A stretch of DNA of 64,000 nucleotides from Asterias amurensis (Eukaryota > Echinodermata > Asteroidea > Forcipulatida > Asteriidae). Below the pieces are notes generated by a model. That model was not told where the DNA came from. It searched no databases and was given only the letters and a program-made list of their open reading frames with translations. Shown piece by piece: positions 41,562 through 55,289 of this stretch. Location: positions 16,574,012 through 16,638,011 of the forward strand of contig NC_092665.1 in assembly GCF_032118995.1 (NCBI RefSeq), read 5' to 3'. Each line of letters starts with the position of its first letter. The stretch's first letter is position 1. A program made the translations under genes and the position numbers.

Positions 41562-44500
41562 TTAGTCGTCCCCGCCCGTATTTGAGATATCAAACGGTTG
41601 CACTTTATTTCCGCTACCCTTTCCCATAACAAAAGACCTACGGTCCTGAGGGGTAGAGGATATACCCATTCGACTCGGTTCACCCAGTGACCTATCCCTA
41701 CCCCCTTCATCTGTCTTTTTGGTTAGAATAACATAAAGCTTAGGGATGTAAACAACCAATAAAGTAACGTATCCATTAAAAATAGGCATCAAACAGACTG
41801 CGACAGCGATATGTATGACTTGTTCCGCGTATAGGAACAGAGGCACGGCAGCCGCAATCGGTAGCATGTTGGTATAAATGCTGATCACGTAAAACCGCGC
41901 CTCGTTAAAGTTACCGGGGACGTTACGAGCTTTGTAAGCGAAGAAGCAACATGCAAGGAGCAGTAAGAAGTTGTAAGACATCGATGCTACTATCCCTGCA
42001 GCTCCGAATTTACAGAAGACGTTCCTGGTCTTGAAACGTTGCGTCTTGCCGTAGAGGTCTTGTTCAGAGGTCCAGGTTTCTTGTTCCACTAGTGCGCTGA
42101 TTATGATTATGATGAACTGCAAGGAACAAAACAACAACAAAACCATTTTAAAATCATCTTGGTTAGTTATTGACCCGTATTTCCCAAGGGTCATGACCCA
42201 TTTTCGCCCAGGCAGTAGTAAATAGATGAATTGCACATTACGTCATCGACCGCCATCTTTGATGTAACACAATATTGCAAAGTACGCGCGTGTACGCGCT
42301 GCGCTGCGCACAACTCTCAGCCAATGGTAGCCTTTCACGCTTGTACATTTCACCAAAGATGGCGGCCAATGCATGGGGTCTATATGAAGGACATTTTCTT
42401 CAGAACTCAAGTAGTACGTCTCGATCTCCTGAATTCCGAAATTTATTCCGTGGCAGTAGAATAAAAAATATGGCCTCGTTCTCAAATAATGAGAACCTAC
42501 AAAGCATTTGTATTGCATTTTTATTTTTTATAAATGTAAATTTTTTGTAATTCAGCTTTTGTTCTGCAAGGCAGCGAAGACAGTTTTTTAATAAACCATG
42601 TTATCCATCTATTGTGTTACCGCAAACATTGTACACTGATACCTCGCCAAGCAAAGTTCAACCCAATGTGTGCAGTGTGTGAGATAAAACACACACAAAC
42701 TGTTCTTTCTACTTTTGCTGAAACCATAACCCGGAAAGGCTCAGAAACAGCAAAAACAGAACACCTTTATAGCTTGGCTCAGCACGCTCGAATTGTTACG
42801 AGTGTACACCCATAAAATAAAAAAATAAAATAAAATAAATCAAACCCCCAGATCCATCCTTGACCTTAAAATCAATGGCAATACAAATTGCTTGCTTGTA
42901 AAGTACAGCAGCTTTCGATGGTATAAAGCATTTTGATAATCACTTCGCTTTGAAGAAAATGTGGTTATGGAAAAATGTATAAGTTTTATCCCCCCCAAAA
43001 ATTGAATCAGAGAAAAGTTTCTGTCAAGCGTTTTACAGATTGTGTATTCCAAAACCGATAACTATTCGTCCTGCGGTGACATTACCACTCCGGATTTTCG
43101 GCAATATCTCAAAAACGCTACCACGTTTTTAAATAAATTTTGTACAGGGTTAGTTTTATCGATTAGTTCCATAAACGAAAGGATACTTTCCCGTTAAAGA
43201 TGAGGGCATTGTGAGAAAATGTATAACAATATTGCATACAGGTTTTAAAGCCATCCTCTACTTTTCAACAACACGGATATTATTGCCAGTGGCTTACCAA
43301 CAATGATTTAAAAACTAACCTGTATGACAATCAGAATGGCGACAATCACAAGCTGAGCAGTAGATTCAGTAAATCTTGGCTGCTTAGCTGACTTTTTGCT
43401 GCTATCAAAGATCCTATAGATGCGGTTAACCTTCAAAAAGAAGGGGGCGTACATGACGGTGAAAGACACGACGTAGAGAGTCTTGGCCAGGCCGCAGATA
43501 CCCGGACTCGGTGTCGAGAGGAGCGGGAACACGGCAACAAACGCAAGGGTGATTCCGACGATATTGACGGCACTGAGTTCGCGACTCGTTGCCTTGATCA
43601 GGGGATGATGACGGTGTCTTATCATACCGTATGATGTTAATCCACAGAGGAGTAATCCAATTGATGACACGCTGGCCAGAATGACTACCAGTGGATCTTG
43701 CCAGCTTAGGGCAATCTTGTTGAGCTCAGCACAAGCGTAATTATTAATGGGCCATTTGTTCTCCGTGCAAAGCTCACATTTATAGCATCCGTGACGGCCC
43801 GCATCTTGCACATTAACAGGAACAACGACCTTCCTAAAGTCACATGTTGTCCCACATCTTGAGATGGGGACCTCACTGCTGTTCCGAGACCATCGTATCA
43901 AGGAATTGTTTATTTCTAATCGCGGTGTGTTGTCTGATCGCCAGGAACCAATGTCAGTCATCTTAACAATACCATCAACCCACTGTTTGTTTCGAATGTC
44001 AAAGTGCCCCGGAACAGATCCGTTTTGGAATCGGAAATCCCCCTTAGTTCCGAGAAAAGACACACCATTGACATTGTTCCGAATGTTGTTGTCAACCTTA
44101 GGCTCATTCATGAGACAGTCCGAGAGACCGTCTTCACAATCCTGGTTGATTGTTTTATTCAGTGCGTATGCCATAGCGAACACCGCGTCGATAACCGGAG
44201 CAAGAGTCGGAACTCTTGTGCTAAACCCCCTCTTAATCGATGTTTGGCAGACGTCTGCATTTTTAAAAAACTCATCGAACCAGGGATTAGAAGTTTCTTT
44301 GACACCCGAGACCAGAGAGCGAAAGTGTTCTTCGAATTCTACCAGCTCCGGGTTGTGGTAACGTATGAATAACCCACCAATGGTGTTTTGGTTTTCTACT
44401 GTAAAGTCCTCTTCTTCCACTAGACTGCTCACGATCCATGTGACATCTGCAAAGGGTGCCGTTGATGCAGCTTCCAAGACGGCATTAGCAGAGGATGGGG

Positions 44501-45341
44501 ATGAACTCACAAGTAGTACGGTCACGTGTTGGTCTTTTAACTTGTTCACTACACGTTTCAGTTCTTCATCGTCCTCATCCTCAACATGACCAAGTTCGCG
44601 AATACACAACCCTGCGTCGGTTGCAAGCTCGATAACTTGCTTCCCGAAATCACAAGCTTCATCGTCACCTGCAGCTACCAATAAGAAAAACGTCCACTCA
44701 AAGTGAACAAGTAAATCAACCATGGCCCGTGCTTTCTGTCTATTAGACGGTATGGTGGTGAAGAAATAACCATCTTCGTTGTCTTCTAAAAGTTTGTAGC
44801 TTGTCGCACCATACGATATAACAGGTCTCTTAAAGAGCGTTGCTGTACTCAGCACCAATTCAGTTGAAGAATGTGTTCCTGCTCCTACAAAGCCCATGGC
44901 AACTACCCGATCTGCTTGTCCTGGTGGCGGTCCGGGGAGTTTGCAAGTCTGTTTTTCGCTTCTATTTTGGAGAACTGGTTGTGTTCCTATGACTAGTGCC
45001 ATGGACTCCCATAGAGCGTAGTTCATCTCGGAGCAGTCATCGTAGATTCGGAACCCCAGAGTGATGTTAGGCAGAACTGTGGGATTTTGATTGATAGCAT
45101 TCACGGCAAAGACCATGGCTTCGGTCAACTGAAGGGCCGAGACGGGGAGTGGAACCTCGCACTTCTCCTCCGAACCTCCGTCACCATGAAGGGAAAATAT
45201 TCCCCCGATGTAAACGTTGCCCCAGGCATTATACATCTTACAGACCTCACTTGGTAAATGCACACCACACGCAAACTTGACAAGAAACAACATTAGGCAG
45301 ATGGTCCTCATGGTGGTTGACACTTGAGCCAGGACTCCCAA
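41562..45341 (-). CDS. Class C GPCR A (mGluR-like orphan receptor)
   Basis: Two exons: 45341-43320 (start favoured at 45311, where ccaccATG is an ideal context and MRTICLMLFLVKFACG is a signal peptide) and 42116-41562. Spliced length is about 848 aa. Order: Venus-flytrap (VSALQLTEAM, VLPNITLGF, FVGAG, SYGATS), cysteine-rich linker, TM1 with KATSRELSAVN after it, KVNRIYRIFDSS in loop 2, and NFNEARFYV and PKLY in the second exon, all class C hallmarks. Donor gttagt follows ILIVIQ in phase 0. Odd: the linker has 6 cysteines rather than 9 and is ~16 residues shorter than in B and C. The mGluR ligand residues S165 and D208 correspond to His and Asn. Ligand unknown. Confidence 0.92.
42117..43319 (-). 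other. Intron of receptor A
   Basis: 1,203 bp from donor gttagt to acceptor ttccttgcag; no nested gene seen. Confidence 0.8.
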
Positions 45342-45820
45342 ATCTCTGAAATTTGTTGTATTTGGTATGACCAGAGATGTATTTTGACGACACTCTTTAT
45401 CAAAGAGCTATAGCATCGCTGCCGAATGAAACAATGCACAAAGGCACATGAGTTCTTCCTATCGATGACGAGTTAACCCATTTCTGCCGTCGAATGAATT
45501 AAACTCCACCCCCTTTGCTCGCAACATACTATTTTTTTCGCGGTTGAAATAATTAAGTTATAGTTGTTTGGTCTGCCGTTGGTAACACGTAACCAAGGTT
45601 ACTGTAATTATTATCTATACTATTAAAAGCGTAACCCGCGCCATCTTGGATTGAAATTAGAAGGTCCAGTGGCATGGCATACTTGTGGAAATCAACACGG
45701 TTAAGTGTGTGGAATTCAATACGTTTGTGTGGTTTCAGACGTCGGGTTGCAAGTCTACAAAACCCTGACCCAAACTCCCACTTACGAGTCATCTGATTGG
45801 AGGAAGTTTGGGCGGCGACC

Positions 45821-46110
45821 GTGTGTCAACCACTGGTCGATGTTGTTACCAGACTTCCTAGAAATCTTTCTCTGACAGGTGACTCATTGGACAGTGTTTC
45901 GCAGATGGTTCTCCGGATTGGTTCACTCATTGCCCCTTGCCCGCCCACCTGCCGTTCGGGTGCCAGGACAAAACCGAAACAAATCTCACGAATTTGCATT
46001 GAATGAATGAAGCAACTCACAGATTGATGTTTCGCAGGCGACCATGTGTCAACACCGCTGGTCGATGTTGTTACCAGACTTCCTAGAAATCCTTCTGACA
46101 GGTGACTCAT
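45821..46110. repeat. 75-bp direct repeat pair upstream of receptor A
   Basis: gactggtcgatgttgttacc-type sequence through cttcctagaaatc...ctgacaggtgactcatt occurs at about 45,821-45,889 and 46,040-46,109 with only a few differences. The spacer is ~150 bp. It lies 480-770 bp upstream of the receptor A start. Function unknown. Confidence 0.8.
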
Positions 46111-46288
46111 TTATTGAAAATATTAAGTTTAAATGGAGAATATTTATAAAAAAAGCAGTCACTTCCAAACGGCATGAGAATTATGGACAAGGCGGATGGG
46201 ATCAAACGAAAGCTTTATAATTTTGAAACATTGGGTAGTGCTATAGGTTGGAAGGAGCCTGAAAGGTGTCTATTAACATTTTTGGGAT

Positions 46289-46304
46289 GGGGGGGGGGGG
46301 GGGG
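46289..46304 (+). repeat. G16 homopolymer
   Basis: Uninterrupted run of 16 G. Confidence 0.9.
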
Positions 46305-46979
46305 CGCGGCATCCCGCTAGTAAATATTAAGTCATGTTTGATGTTCTTGTATATAGCTACGTGTGGTAAATTTAGAATTCTTGAGACTTTGTCTTATTCG
46401 TAATTGGTTTGTTTAAAGAGCACGACCATGTCCTAGAACTGATCACAAAATAAATAGTAATTAATTTTAAGATTATTTGTCATGACATCTTACAGTTGTT
46501 TAGCTACGCCAGTTGCCACCATTAAGTGAATAAATGCTGACAAGTCATAACATCATGTAATCCTGTGACGTGGGAGCGGGGGGTGGGCATGCATTCTCAC
46601 AACACGCACTGTCATTAGGATGTAGCTTTACTCCCTCCCTCTCAACACAGCTCAAAATAATACCCCTCGATTTCAGATGTTATGATAAACAGTAATAAGC
46701 CAAACCAAAAACCCCATTGCATAATACACTCCCCTTAGCGACGGGCTTACGACGTAGCATAACACTTTGTAACTTGGTAACGGAATCCATTTATAGATAG
46801 GTAATCAAACATGGTTAGACAGCGCAATTCTCGAGGGAAAAAAAGTCAGGTCATCTATTCAGTCAACATACATAATTATACAATTGATTCAATTTGACGT
46901 CAAGTATTGGGCGAAGAAAATTCAAGTAATTTTAATAACCCCAATTTATGATTGACAGGTAGGCCTTTAACCAAAATGA

Positions 46980-47270
46980 TAGAGTCAATACTTCATAGAC
47001 GCTAGCCACGTAGAACCTCGCCTCGTTGAAGTTACCAGGGACTTTTTAGGGCTTTGAAAGCGAAGAAGCAACAAGCAACGAACAGTAAGAAACTGTAGCT
47101 CATGGGTGCGATGAATCGTGTGTCAAGGTTGCAGAAAATGTCGAGGTGTCTTTGGTCGGACTCCGTAGCCTCACGACGCGATGTTTTCACACTGAGTGAA
47201 TTTGGAGGGCGGACGAACGCAGTAGTGAGGATAATAACCAGTGTCGAATAAAATTTTAAACAGAGAGAGG
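46980..47270 (-). pseudogene. Relict second exon of a fourth class C GPCR
   Basis: On the minus strand it encodes LDIFCNLDTRFIAPMSYSFL, then CCFFAFKALK, clearly homologous to the TM5 region of receptors B and C (FCDLDIGFLVAMSYNFALLGACCFFAYKARNVPGNFNEARFY). A one-base frameshift follows AFKALK, after which the other frame reads VPGNFNEARFYVASVY and then diverges. TM6-TM7 are missing and no first exon is found within the ~2.8 kb before receptor B, so this is a dead remnant of a fourth tandem copy. Confidence 0.85.
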
Positions 47271-47329
47271 TTAATCTTTTTTTTAAAACCTTAAACCATG
47301 AACAGAGCAAGATTTTCATTTGCATATCT

Positions 47330-50110
47330 TTTGGGTTTAAATTGATGCTTTAGTGTGTAAGATCTCCAGTCTAATGATCAAAGGTTAAACATGTATTGCA
47401 TGACCACCTGTTGTTTTTTGTTAAACCCGCCGTCGATTTCACACTTGTCTCGAGTTAGGACGAGTAACTCATCCTAACTTAGGATTACTCTTTAGGTCTG
47501 CACGCTACAGTGCAGGGTTGGGACTCGTCCTAAGTCCAAAGATTAGTCTTATGGGTTTGGTTGTGCAAAAGTAAATGGTTGAACAAATTACCTTTGAGTA
47601 CGGAGCAAACACATCGTCGACAGTGCTGTGCTATTAACAGTGAGGTCTTAAAACTAAATGAACTCAGCACACACATTTAAAAATACACTGTTAAGTAATA
47701 TAATCGTGTAATTTGTTAATGCCAGTCTATGTACAAAGAGGCCATATGGGTCATTGAATGGAAATGTTGATGTTTTATTAATTCAATTAGTTCATCAAAC
47801 TCTGTCATGGGTGATGTTTTAAAAGGAATCCAAATTTAATCAAATCAAAAATCAACTGTCAAATTTAAAAGCTATTTGTATCCGTTTTGGTAATTATGGA
47901 ATGTTTATGTAAAAGTCAAAAAACAGTTTGCTTGGGGTGTGTGTGGAGTGGGAGGGGGGCGTGAAGCGAAAGATACAAATGAGAAACGTGCACGGGTGTG
48001 GAGACCAGGGTGGGTTGATGTTTGTTTACTAATTAGTAATTTTTACTACACTACTAGTACTGCACCTTAACTTGATTCATCGAAAGTAGCCATACAAAAT
48101 AGCATAGCATTACATGATGTGTCAAGGTGGTCCATGTCGTACCTTATCTTAACTCAAAAAGAGTATGAGCAACCTGCAAAAACCGGGGTGTTATAATATT
48201 GGCACCACTCTTGGGTTGTCACATTAATAGACACCGAAATTAAAATTCACGCCATAAGTCGACTTCAACGCTTTTTTAATTCAAACATTTAACACACCAC
48301 TGCCTACTTGGCAGTTTAAACACATTGACAATGTTACTATGGTTCCTTCAGCAAGCATGTTGTACTGTTAAATACATCCACAGTAATGTTGAACAAAGGG
48401 TTATTAAAAATACTTTCTCCAGTAGAGGGCGCTGTGCATTTTTCCGATTATTAAAAGATAGCTCTTCTGAGGTTTGTTTTACCAGACTATCCACAGCAAT
48501 TAAAAGCTGTAGCCTACCGTATTGATTAAGTAATGAAACTAGTAAAGCTGTCATAATCATCAAACAAAACTAAAATCAGTGAACTTATTATGACAGTTGC
48601 GCCACCAATAGAGAACCATGGAGGTAGGATAAATAAGTAGATATAATACCTTCCTAACAAGACACGGGTAGACGTTTCCATTCAGTCGACATAAGTGCCC
48701 CCCATTATAGTGCTAGAGACCACATTACATTCCCTTTTCATGCGTACATTTACTCATCAATCAAGATGGCATCCGGCACTTACAGGCCCTACTGCGCATG
48801 GTGTACCCCCCCCCCCCCAACCACCTCTTTATTTCATTCTCCCACAATTCTTACAGCTTTTTGTTGTTTTTTGCTGAATTTACAGTGAAGGAAATGGCTA
48901 TGAACCCCTTAAGCTTAAAACGTTTTGCATTAACACCCTTCGTATTTGCATTGGTTAATGTTACACCAACTTCCATGTGTGATGTCAGAGTGTAGCGCCC
49001 TCATTGTCACACATCATGGGGCATCTGAAGCAGTATATCAAATCGCCATCATGCCCTCCAAACAGTTGCCCACATCACCAGTGACTGCATTTTCCCCATT
49101 TGCCCTAGCGAGTTGTCCTTAAAGGAGCAGACACTCCGGCGACACAAAATGTTTCATAATATTGTAGTTTAATTTGAGACACACTCATATAGAAAAATCA
49201 AATAAGTAACTACCCTTATGACAAATAGAGCGCGAAATGTGTGCATCAACTGACTAAAAAGGACTACTCGAATTGAAACACAAAGTGATTGACGTTCTAC
49301 GGGCACACGATTACAGTATCCATGTATAAATAAATAAAGGATGCATCTATATTTCATATCTTTTTACCAGCGTGCATTAAAAGTGATTGATATAATGTCA
49401 CGTGACTTTCCGATGCGTGTTGTAAAGACAGCTTTCTGTCAGCCAAAATGCACTCGTGTCTGTTTTAAGAAAACACATTTGAGTGGTGTACATGTAGTTC
49501 ACGGACGGCGAATGTATTGTCACCACTTGACTTTTCAACACGATTTTGTATTGTTATTATTTTTATTTTATTTTTTACTCAAGTGAGACTTATTTACTCC
49601 ATGTGAATCCCTTCTCTTTTCTTTTGGTTACATCAATAAAACGTGTTTCCTGCGGCTTCAATGTTTCATTTAATCGTATTGGGAATATCTTGGCTAGTCT
49701 TGTATCTAGTCAAAAATATAAAGGTTGTTTTTATGGTTTGTATCAAACATAAAATAAAATGAAACAACTGACAATAAAATAATTATCAAGAGGCCGACAG
49801 GGCTACACTACAGTTTAGAACCGCGCCCACATATATAGCGGTTTGCGAGCCACACGAGGCACACGATATCTAATAATAGAGAGTGTTCGAGTTATGTGTG
49901 ATTACGTTTTGGCGATACCACATGGTATTTTTTAAATTGAGTTCGAAACTACATTATAGGAAAAGCATAACCCGTGCTGTGTGCTTAATGCTTATGCTCC
50001 GTTAGCGAACAATATCTGCTTACATTATTTGTGACATAAGCTCGTGATCTTTAGACTAACAAATTACAAACTATTATATAAGGTATGACGTTGATGAACT
50101 GTCAAGTTCT
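47330..50110. other. Intergenic region between the receptor relic and receptor B
   Basis: No gene recognised. A C14 run lies near 48,808-48,821. Confidence 0.5.
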
Positions 50111-53100
50111 TTAAGACGTTGACGGATGGACTCTGTTGCTATCCCCACTTAAGACAAAAGTGCGTCTACTCTGAACAGATAGACTTTGATGGTTATTTTC
50201 CTGTTCAGTAACTTTCTTGAAGGTGGCAATATATAGCTTTGGGAGATACACACATCCCACAGTGACGTAGCCATTTATAATCAGAACTAAACATATAGAA
50301 ATCGCTAGAGAAATTGCATTATCTGCCGTGAAGTACATGGGCATCGCGGCAAGTATGGGAACCAGTGTGGTATAGACGCTAGCCACGTAGAACCTAGCCT
50401 CATTGAAGTTACCAGGGACGTTCCGGGCCTTGTAGGCGAAGAAGCAACACGCTCCGAGAAGGGCGAAGTTGTAGCTCATCGCGACCAGGAACCCAATGTC
50501 GAGATCACAGAAGATCTCAAGGGTCCGGGGCTGGTTCCGGGGTGGGATTGGGAACAAGTTCCGGATGGATGTCCAGGAGCCTGGTTTGACGAGAGCTGTT
50601 ATCAGAATCAGTAAAGGCTGGAATGAAAGAAGTCAAATTGAAAGGTTTTAGTTAGGTGTGGAATAAGCCATAAGTTAGAATCGCAGAAGCTGCAATGAAA
50701 GAGGATTAATGGAAAAAGGTTTAAGTTACAAGGCTGGAAATGAACAACTAAATAATAAGCTCTTTTAAGAGCTTCGCCTTAAAAGGCGAAAATTGTCAAA
50801 GGAGTAAAAAATAATGAGGCAAGGGTACGATCTCAAAATTACTCTTCGATTTCTTAACTGTAGAATCTTACCAACCCGAAGCTTTACCTATTCATTAAAT
50901 TGACATAAAACTTGGGTACATCATTACCAATCAACTAAATAAAAGAAACACATTGTTGGTTACAAAATAAAACGACACTAAGAGTAAACTCCGAAACAGG
51001 AGGTGAGAAAAATGTTATGTTTATGTTTTGATTTGTGTTATTCCAAGGAGCAATCCAGAGTGCACTGCCTTGCTATTATCATAAGTCACGTTTAAAAAAA
51101 TACAATCAAAGCAAAATCATACGGCACAAAGACCTTTTCCAATTTGAGGTCGAATTCAGTTTTGTGATGTATCATTTTCCATGATAGATAGAGTCCCAGC
51201 TGTTCAAAGGTAAATCGCGGATCTTTGATGACTTATTTTAGTTGTACAAGCGAATAAACAAAAGTCATGCGTTATTTTCAAACTAACCTCACATGAGCCA
51301 GATTCAAAACGGCTACCTTTCATTTTGTTTTTACAACAAAATAGGTTAAATGTTAAATTGTCATACGTTTTCTGAACAAAAGTCATGCGTTATTTTCAAA
51401 TTAACCCTGCACGAGCCAGATTCAAAATGGCCACCGTTTTCACTTTTCACTTTATGACAACAACTCAGGTTAAGTCAGGTTGTACATTATATACCGCTTT
51501 CCCCCTCTCTTATCCCCATAACTTTGATCGTGTTACAATGATTCTTCTATATCACGCTCTAATTCACTCACTGAAATCCATTTTAGTATGTAGCATAGTC
51601 TAGTAACAGCAAAATCAATTTATGTGTGACATCCAAGTATTACCAAAAAGCTATCCATTGATTTTACTGAATTACCGGGTTTTTCACCAATAAATTCTCT
51701 TACAGATTCCCCAATTATTTTCTTCTTCACGTATCTAATGAGCTTCGTCCAACCTTGGAAATTAATGGATTTTCTTTCTATCTTTTCATTATCTCCTCTT
51801 CAAGATTGAGACGTCTCGATTATGCTTCGATTACTTTAATTACAGAGTCTTTGGATCACTATTTTGGAATCTCTGAAAGCAAAAAGTTATAATAAAATAA
51901 ATAATAATAACCTTTTAACAAATTACAGAAAATTTCCCACTATTTCTTCGTGTTTTGACCTTCTTTAGATTTTCTTGGAGATAAATCCATTGTAATTATG
52001 TAATTATTACTCTGATGAGTAATAATTAGTTTCTTCATTTTAAAATACAAACAAAATGCAAAAATTCTTTCTAAGTAGGCATGATACCCAAACGTTTTTT
52101 TTTCTCAATTTATTACAAATTTCGATTCATTAATTAATCAAGGCTATTTTAATTAAATACTTCTCTAGAATTTAATTTTATGTTTTATGTGTTTTTGCAA
52201 GATATGGACAGGTTGTACGGATTGTCCATATTTCCCCAATGGAGCTGTTTTCTATGGAATGAAATTGAAAGGCTGGGGTAATAATCTTCAACTACGCGAT
52301 AATCGTTTCTTTCAAATTGAGCTATAAATGAACCATTATTTTATAGATGTTCTGACCTCGCAGTCGGATCGGCATTTATTTCTGTTTCCGATTTTATTAT
52401 ATTTTCCCCCAAGGCTTTCCATCATTTTGTCTTTACTTTGCACAGTTAGTTATCTGAATGGCATAGGCCCTAACATACTTTTAGGGGGCGGAAGACAGAC
52501 CTAGTCATATTGTATGTCATACAATGTGGCCGTTTAAGCTTCCACTTATAGTTTCTAAAATGTCGCTCGACTTATATTTTTAATTATTTAACAACGTTTT
52601 TGTGAGGTGGATATTATTAGCATGAGTCAATCTTGTTTCGACCATGTCTCAAGAACTGTAATGAAATTCAAACATTTTTTAAGTTCTTGACTTGGATACC
52701 ACTTAACCATGTCAACCATATAAAGCTTGCTAAACCAATTAAAAATTACACAACCTTGTAAACCAATCTTAAAACCTGCTATAGTTAACAACGTAAATAA
52801 TTAAAATTTGCTTAACCTTGTAAACCAATTAAAGCTTGCTAGCTACTTTAAGGGCACTGGACACTATTTTGTCAATGTTTTGTTATTTTATTTGTTGGGA
52901 TGCACCAAGTGAGAATACTGGTCTTTGACAATTACCAAAGGTAAAGGCACTGGTGGACATGTTTGGTAATAAGTCTTTATACATCATTTCCAAACTTGAG
53001 TACTTCCCGAGTTCTGTGGAAAAAAACACCAAGGCACATTACTCGGTTGGGATTCGAACCCACGACTTTGTCAATCTAGAGCTTGTGTCTTACATAATAC

Positions 53101-55289
53101 ACAAAAATAGTTTATTGCCCGACGTTTCGGCCCTAGCAGAGTCTTTATCGAATGCAAAAAGACTATGCTTGGTTGAAACGTAAGGCCATTATTTGTTGGT
53201 AAACAGTTTGCAACAGCTAAAAATTCTATTTTCTCATAAAATTATGAAAACATACCTGAATCATGACCAACAATGCTACGATGACCAACTGTGCGATGGG
53301 TCCAGTGTATCGAGGAGGCCTGACCGTCTTCGTACTACTCTCAAAGATCCTGTAGATGCGATTGACTTTAAGGAGCAAAGAGGCAAATATCAGAGTGAAT
53401 GATGAGACGTAGAGGATTGTACCCATACCGCAGGAGGTGGCACTAGGTGGGCAGAGCAGAGGGTACACAGTAACGAAGGAGAGGAACAGGCCAAGCAAGT
53501 TAACACAACTCAGTTCTCGACTACTTGCTTTGATTAAAGGATGACGACGATGTTTGATCATACCAATGGTTGCTAACACACAGAGTAGCAACCCGAGTGA
53601 ACTTAGGAATATCAGGCTGATAACTGCAGGTTCGTCCCATGTAACTGTCTTAGCATGGAGTTTATCACATACCGTGTAGTTCGAGTTCGGCCATTCATTC
53701 TGTTCACAGCTCACGCATTCTGTTCCGACCACGATATCATCAACTCTACAAGCGCGACATTTCCAACAGCATCTCTTGGTGGAGTCAATCTCTTCAACGT
53801 AACCGACCGGGCATACGTCACGACAAACGGACTGGGGGATATCGCTATTGCCCTCCACCCATTGCACCAGTCTTTCGTCTATGGTTAACCGTTCCCCATC
53901 CATCAACACGGAACTCCAGGATCCGATTTCAACCAGCTCAAACCCACCTCCCTCTTGTCGCTGCATGTTCTTAACCGAAACCTGAGCAGGAACAAAATTT
54001 CCTTCAAACTCAAACTGACCTCTCGTCCCAGGGAAGGAAACCTTCTGTAGGTTTCTGAACAGGTTATCGTCAAAGCCCTTTTGAAAAATACAATTTGAGA
54101 TTGAGTTATTGCATAAATCAGAGATGGTTTGATCGAGGGCGTATGCTACGGATAAGACGGCGTCGATTGTTGGGGCTAGGGTAGCTATCTCACCGCTGAA
54201 CCCCTCTTCGCTTGACTCTTGACAGATATCAGAACCAGAACAGAACTCATTAAACCATGGGTTTTGGGTTGTGTTCAGTCCAGTGAGGAGAGAGCGAAAA
54301 TACTCCTCGAATTCAGTTAATTTTGGTTTACTGTATTCAATGAAGACTCCTCCTTGTGATCGCCTGTCTCGGACGAGCTGGGTGCCCCACGAGTCGCTCG
54401 CAACCCAAGTTCGTTCTAACGGTGGTTCTGCTGTACTGACAGCAGACATGACAGCATTAGCAGCGGCTGCTGAGGAGACTAGGAGAAGAATCACCTTAGC
54501 GTGTCTATGTTCTTGCAATACCTCCACCATGACTCGTAATTCATCTACTGTTGGGACTTCACTCAGCATCACTTGTACGTCCATACACATCGAATGAGAG
54601 TTTGCTAAATCGAGGATATCATGAAGTAAATGCATAATGTCATGATCAGAGGAATACACTACGGCTGTGTATTCCCAGTTGTAGTGGGCTAAGATGTCAA
54701 CTATTGCCTCGGCTTTGTGACTATCTGATGGGATAGTGCTGAAGAAGTACGGGTGTCCATGCTCACCGTGGAGCTCCTGGTCAGTGGCACCGTACGAAAC
54801 CAACGGTCGCTCGAAGAGTTCTACGGTGTTGATGACTACCTCGCTGGAGGAGGTTTTAGCCGTCCCAATAATCCCGACAGCCATTCTCTCCGTAGTCCCA
54901 ATATTAGGTCCGGGGATATTGCAGAAATCATCCTCAAGAGATGGCTGAGCCCCCAGGACCAGAGACAGGGAGCACCAGATGGAGTACTCCGGCCAGGAAC
55001 AATCGTCATGAATGATAAACCCTAGAGTAACGTTTGGAAGTACAGAGTCATCTTGGTTGATAGTCATCACAGCAAACGCCATGGCTTCGGTTAACTGTAA
55101 GGCCGAGACTGGGTATCGTCCCCGGCATCCCTCCATCTCAGAGACGTCACCGTCCCCGTGGAGAGAGAATAATCCCCCGATGTTAACATCCCCTGGCACG
55201 CTATAAGTCGTACATACTTCACGAGGGATGTATGTACTGACGACAATGTGTGCAATCAGCACAAACAGACCACAGACACCGATCATCAT
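50111..55289 (-). CDS. Class C GPCR B (mGluR-like orphan receptor)
   Basis: Exons 55289-53256 and 50617-50111; 846 aa. A signal peptide (MMIGVCGLFVLIAHIVVS) is followed by the Venus-flytrap (to ~490), a full nine-cysteine linker (about 490-545: CRDVC ... CCWKC ... CVSCEQNEWP), TM1 ~556-577, TM2 ~592-612, TM3 ~621-642 and TM4 crossing the splice site (VMIQ/PLLI). Exon 2 holds TM5-7 with NFNEARFYVASVYTT and PKLY. Loop motif KVNRIYRIFESS resembles TNRIARIFEQ of mGluRs. In the pocket, T188 (SYGAT) and D208 (PSD) are kept, S165 is Thr, and R78 and Y74 are Leu and Ser, so glutamate is an unlikely ligand. A TATA-like box lies 95 bp upstream. Confidence 0.94.
52849..52945. repeat. HP-2 palindromic MITE, short deleted copy
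   Basis: Only the two ends remain: gggcactggacactatt and gtctttgacaattaccaaag. Confidence 0.65.
52950..53125 (-). repeat. tRNA-derived SINE (same family as 37,678)
   Basis: On the minus strand, gtcgtgggttcgaatcccaa (B-box) is followed by gtgccttggtgtttttttcc and acagaactcgggaagtactc. This parallels the element at 37,678-37,850. The adjacent cccgacgtttcggcc motif at ~53,116 belongs to the neighbouring repeat. Confidence 0.7.

Larger units (their letters stand above)
50618..53255 (-). other. Intron of receptor B
   Basis: 2,638 bp; donor gtatgt, acceptor ctttcattccag. Near 51,235 and 51,375 a segment (acaaaagtcatgcgttattttcaaa...aaccct) is repeated ~130 bp apart. It also holds the SINE and short HP-2 copy listed separately. 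Confidence 0.8.

Noticed and set aside
43864-44589. Plus-strand ORFs of 74-165 codons
   Set aside because: Antisense shadows of receptor A exon 1. The same applies to plus-strand ORFs within 53,655-55,206 and 59,902-61,493.
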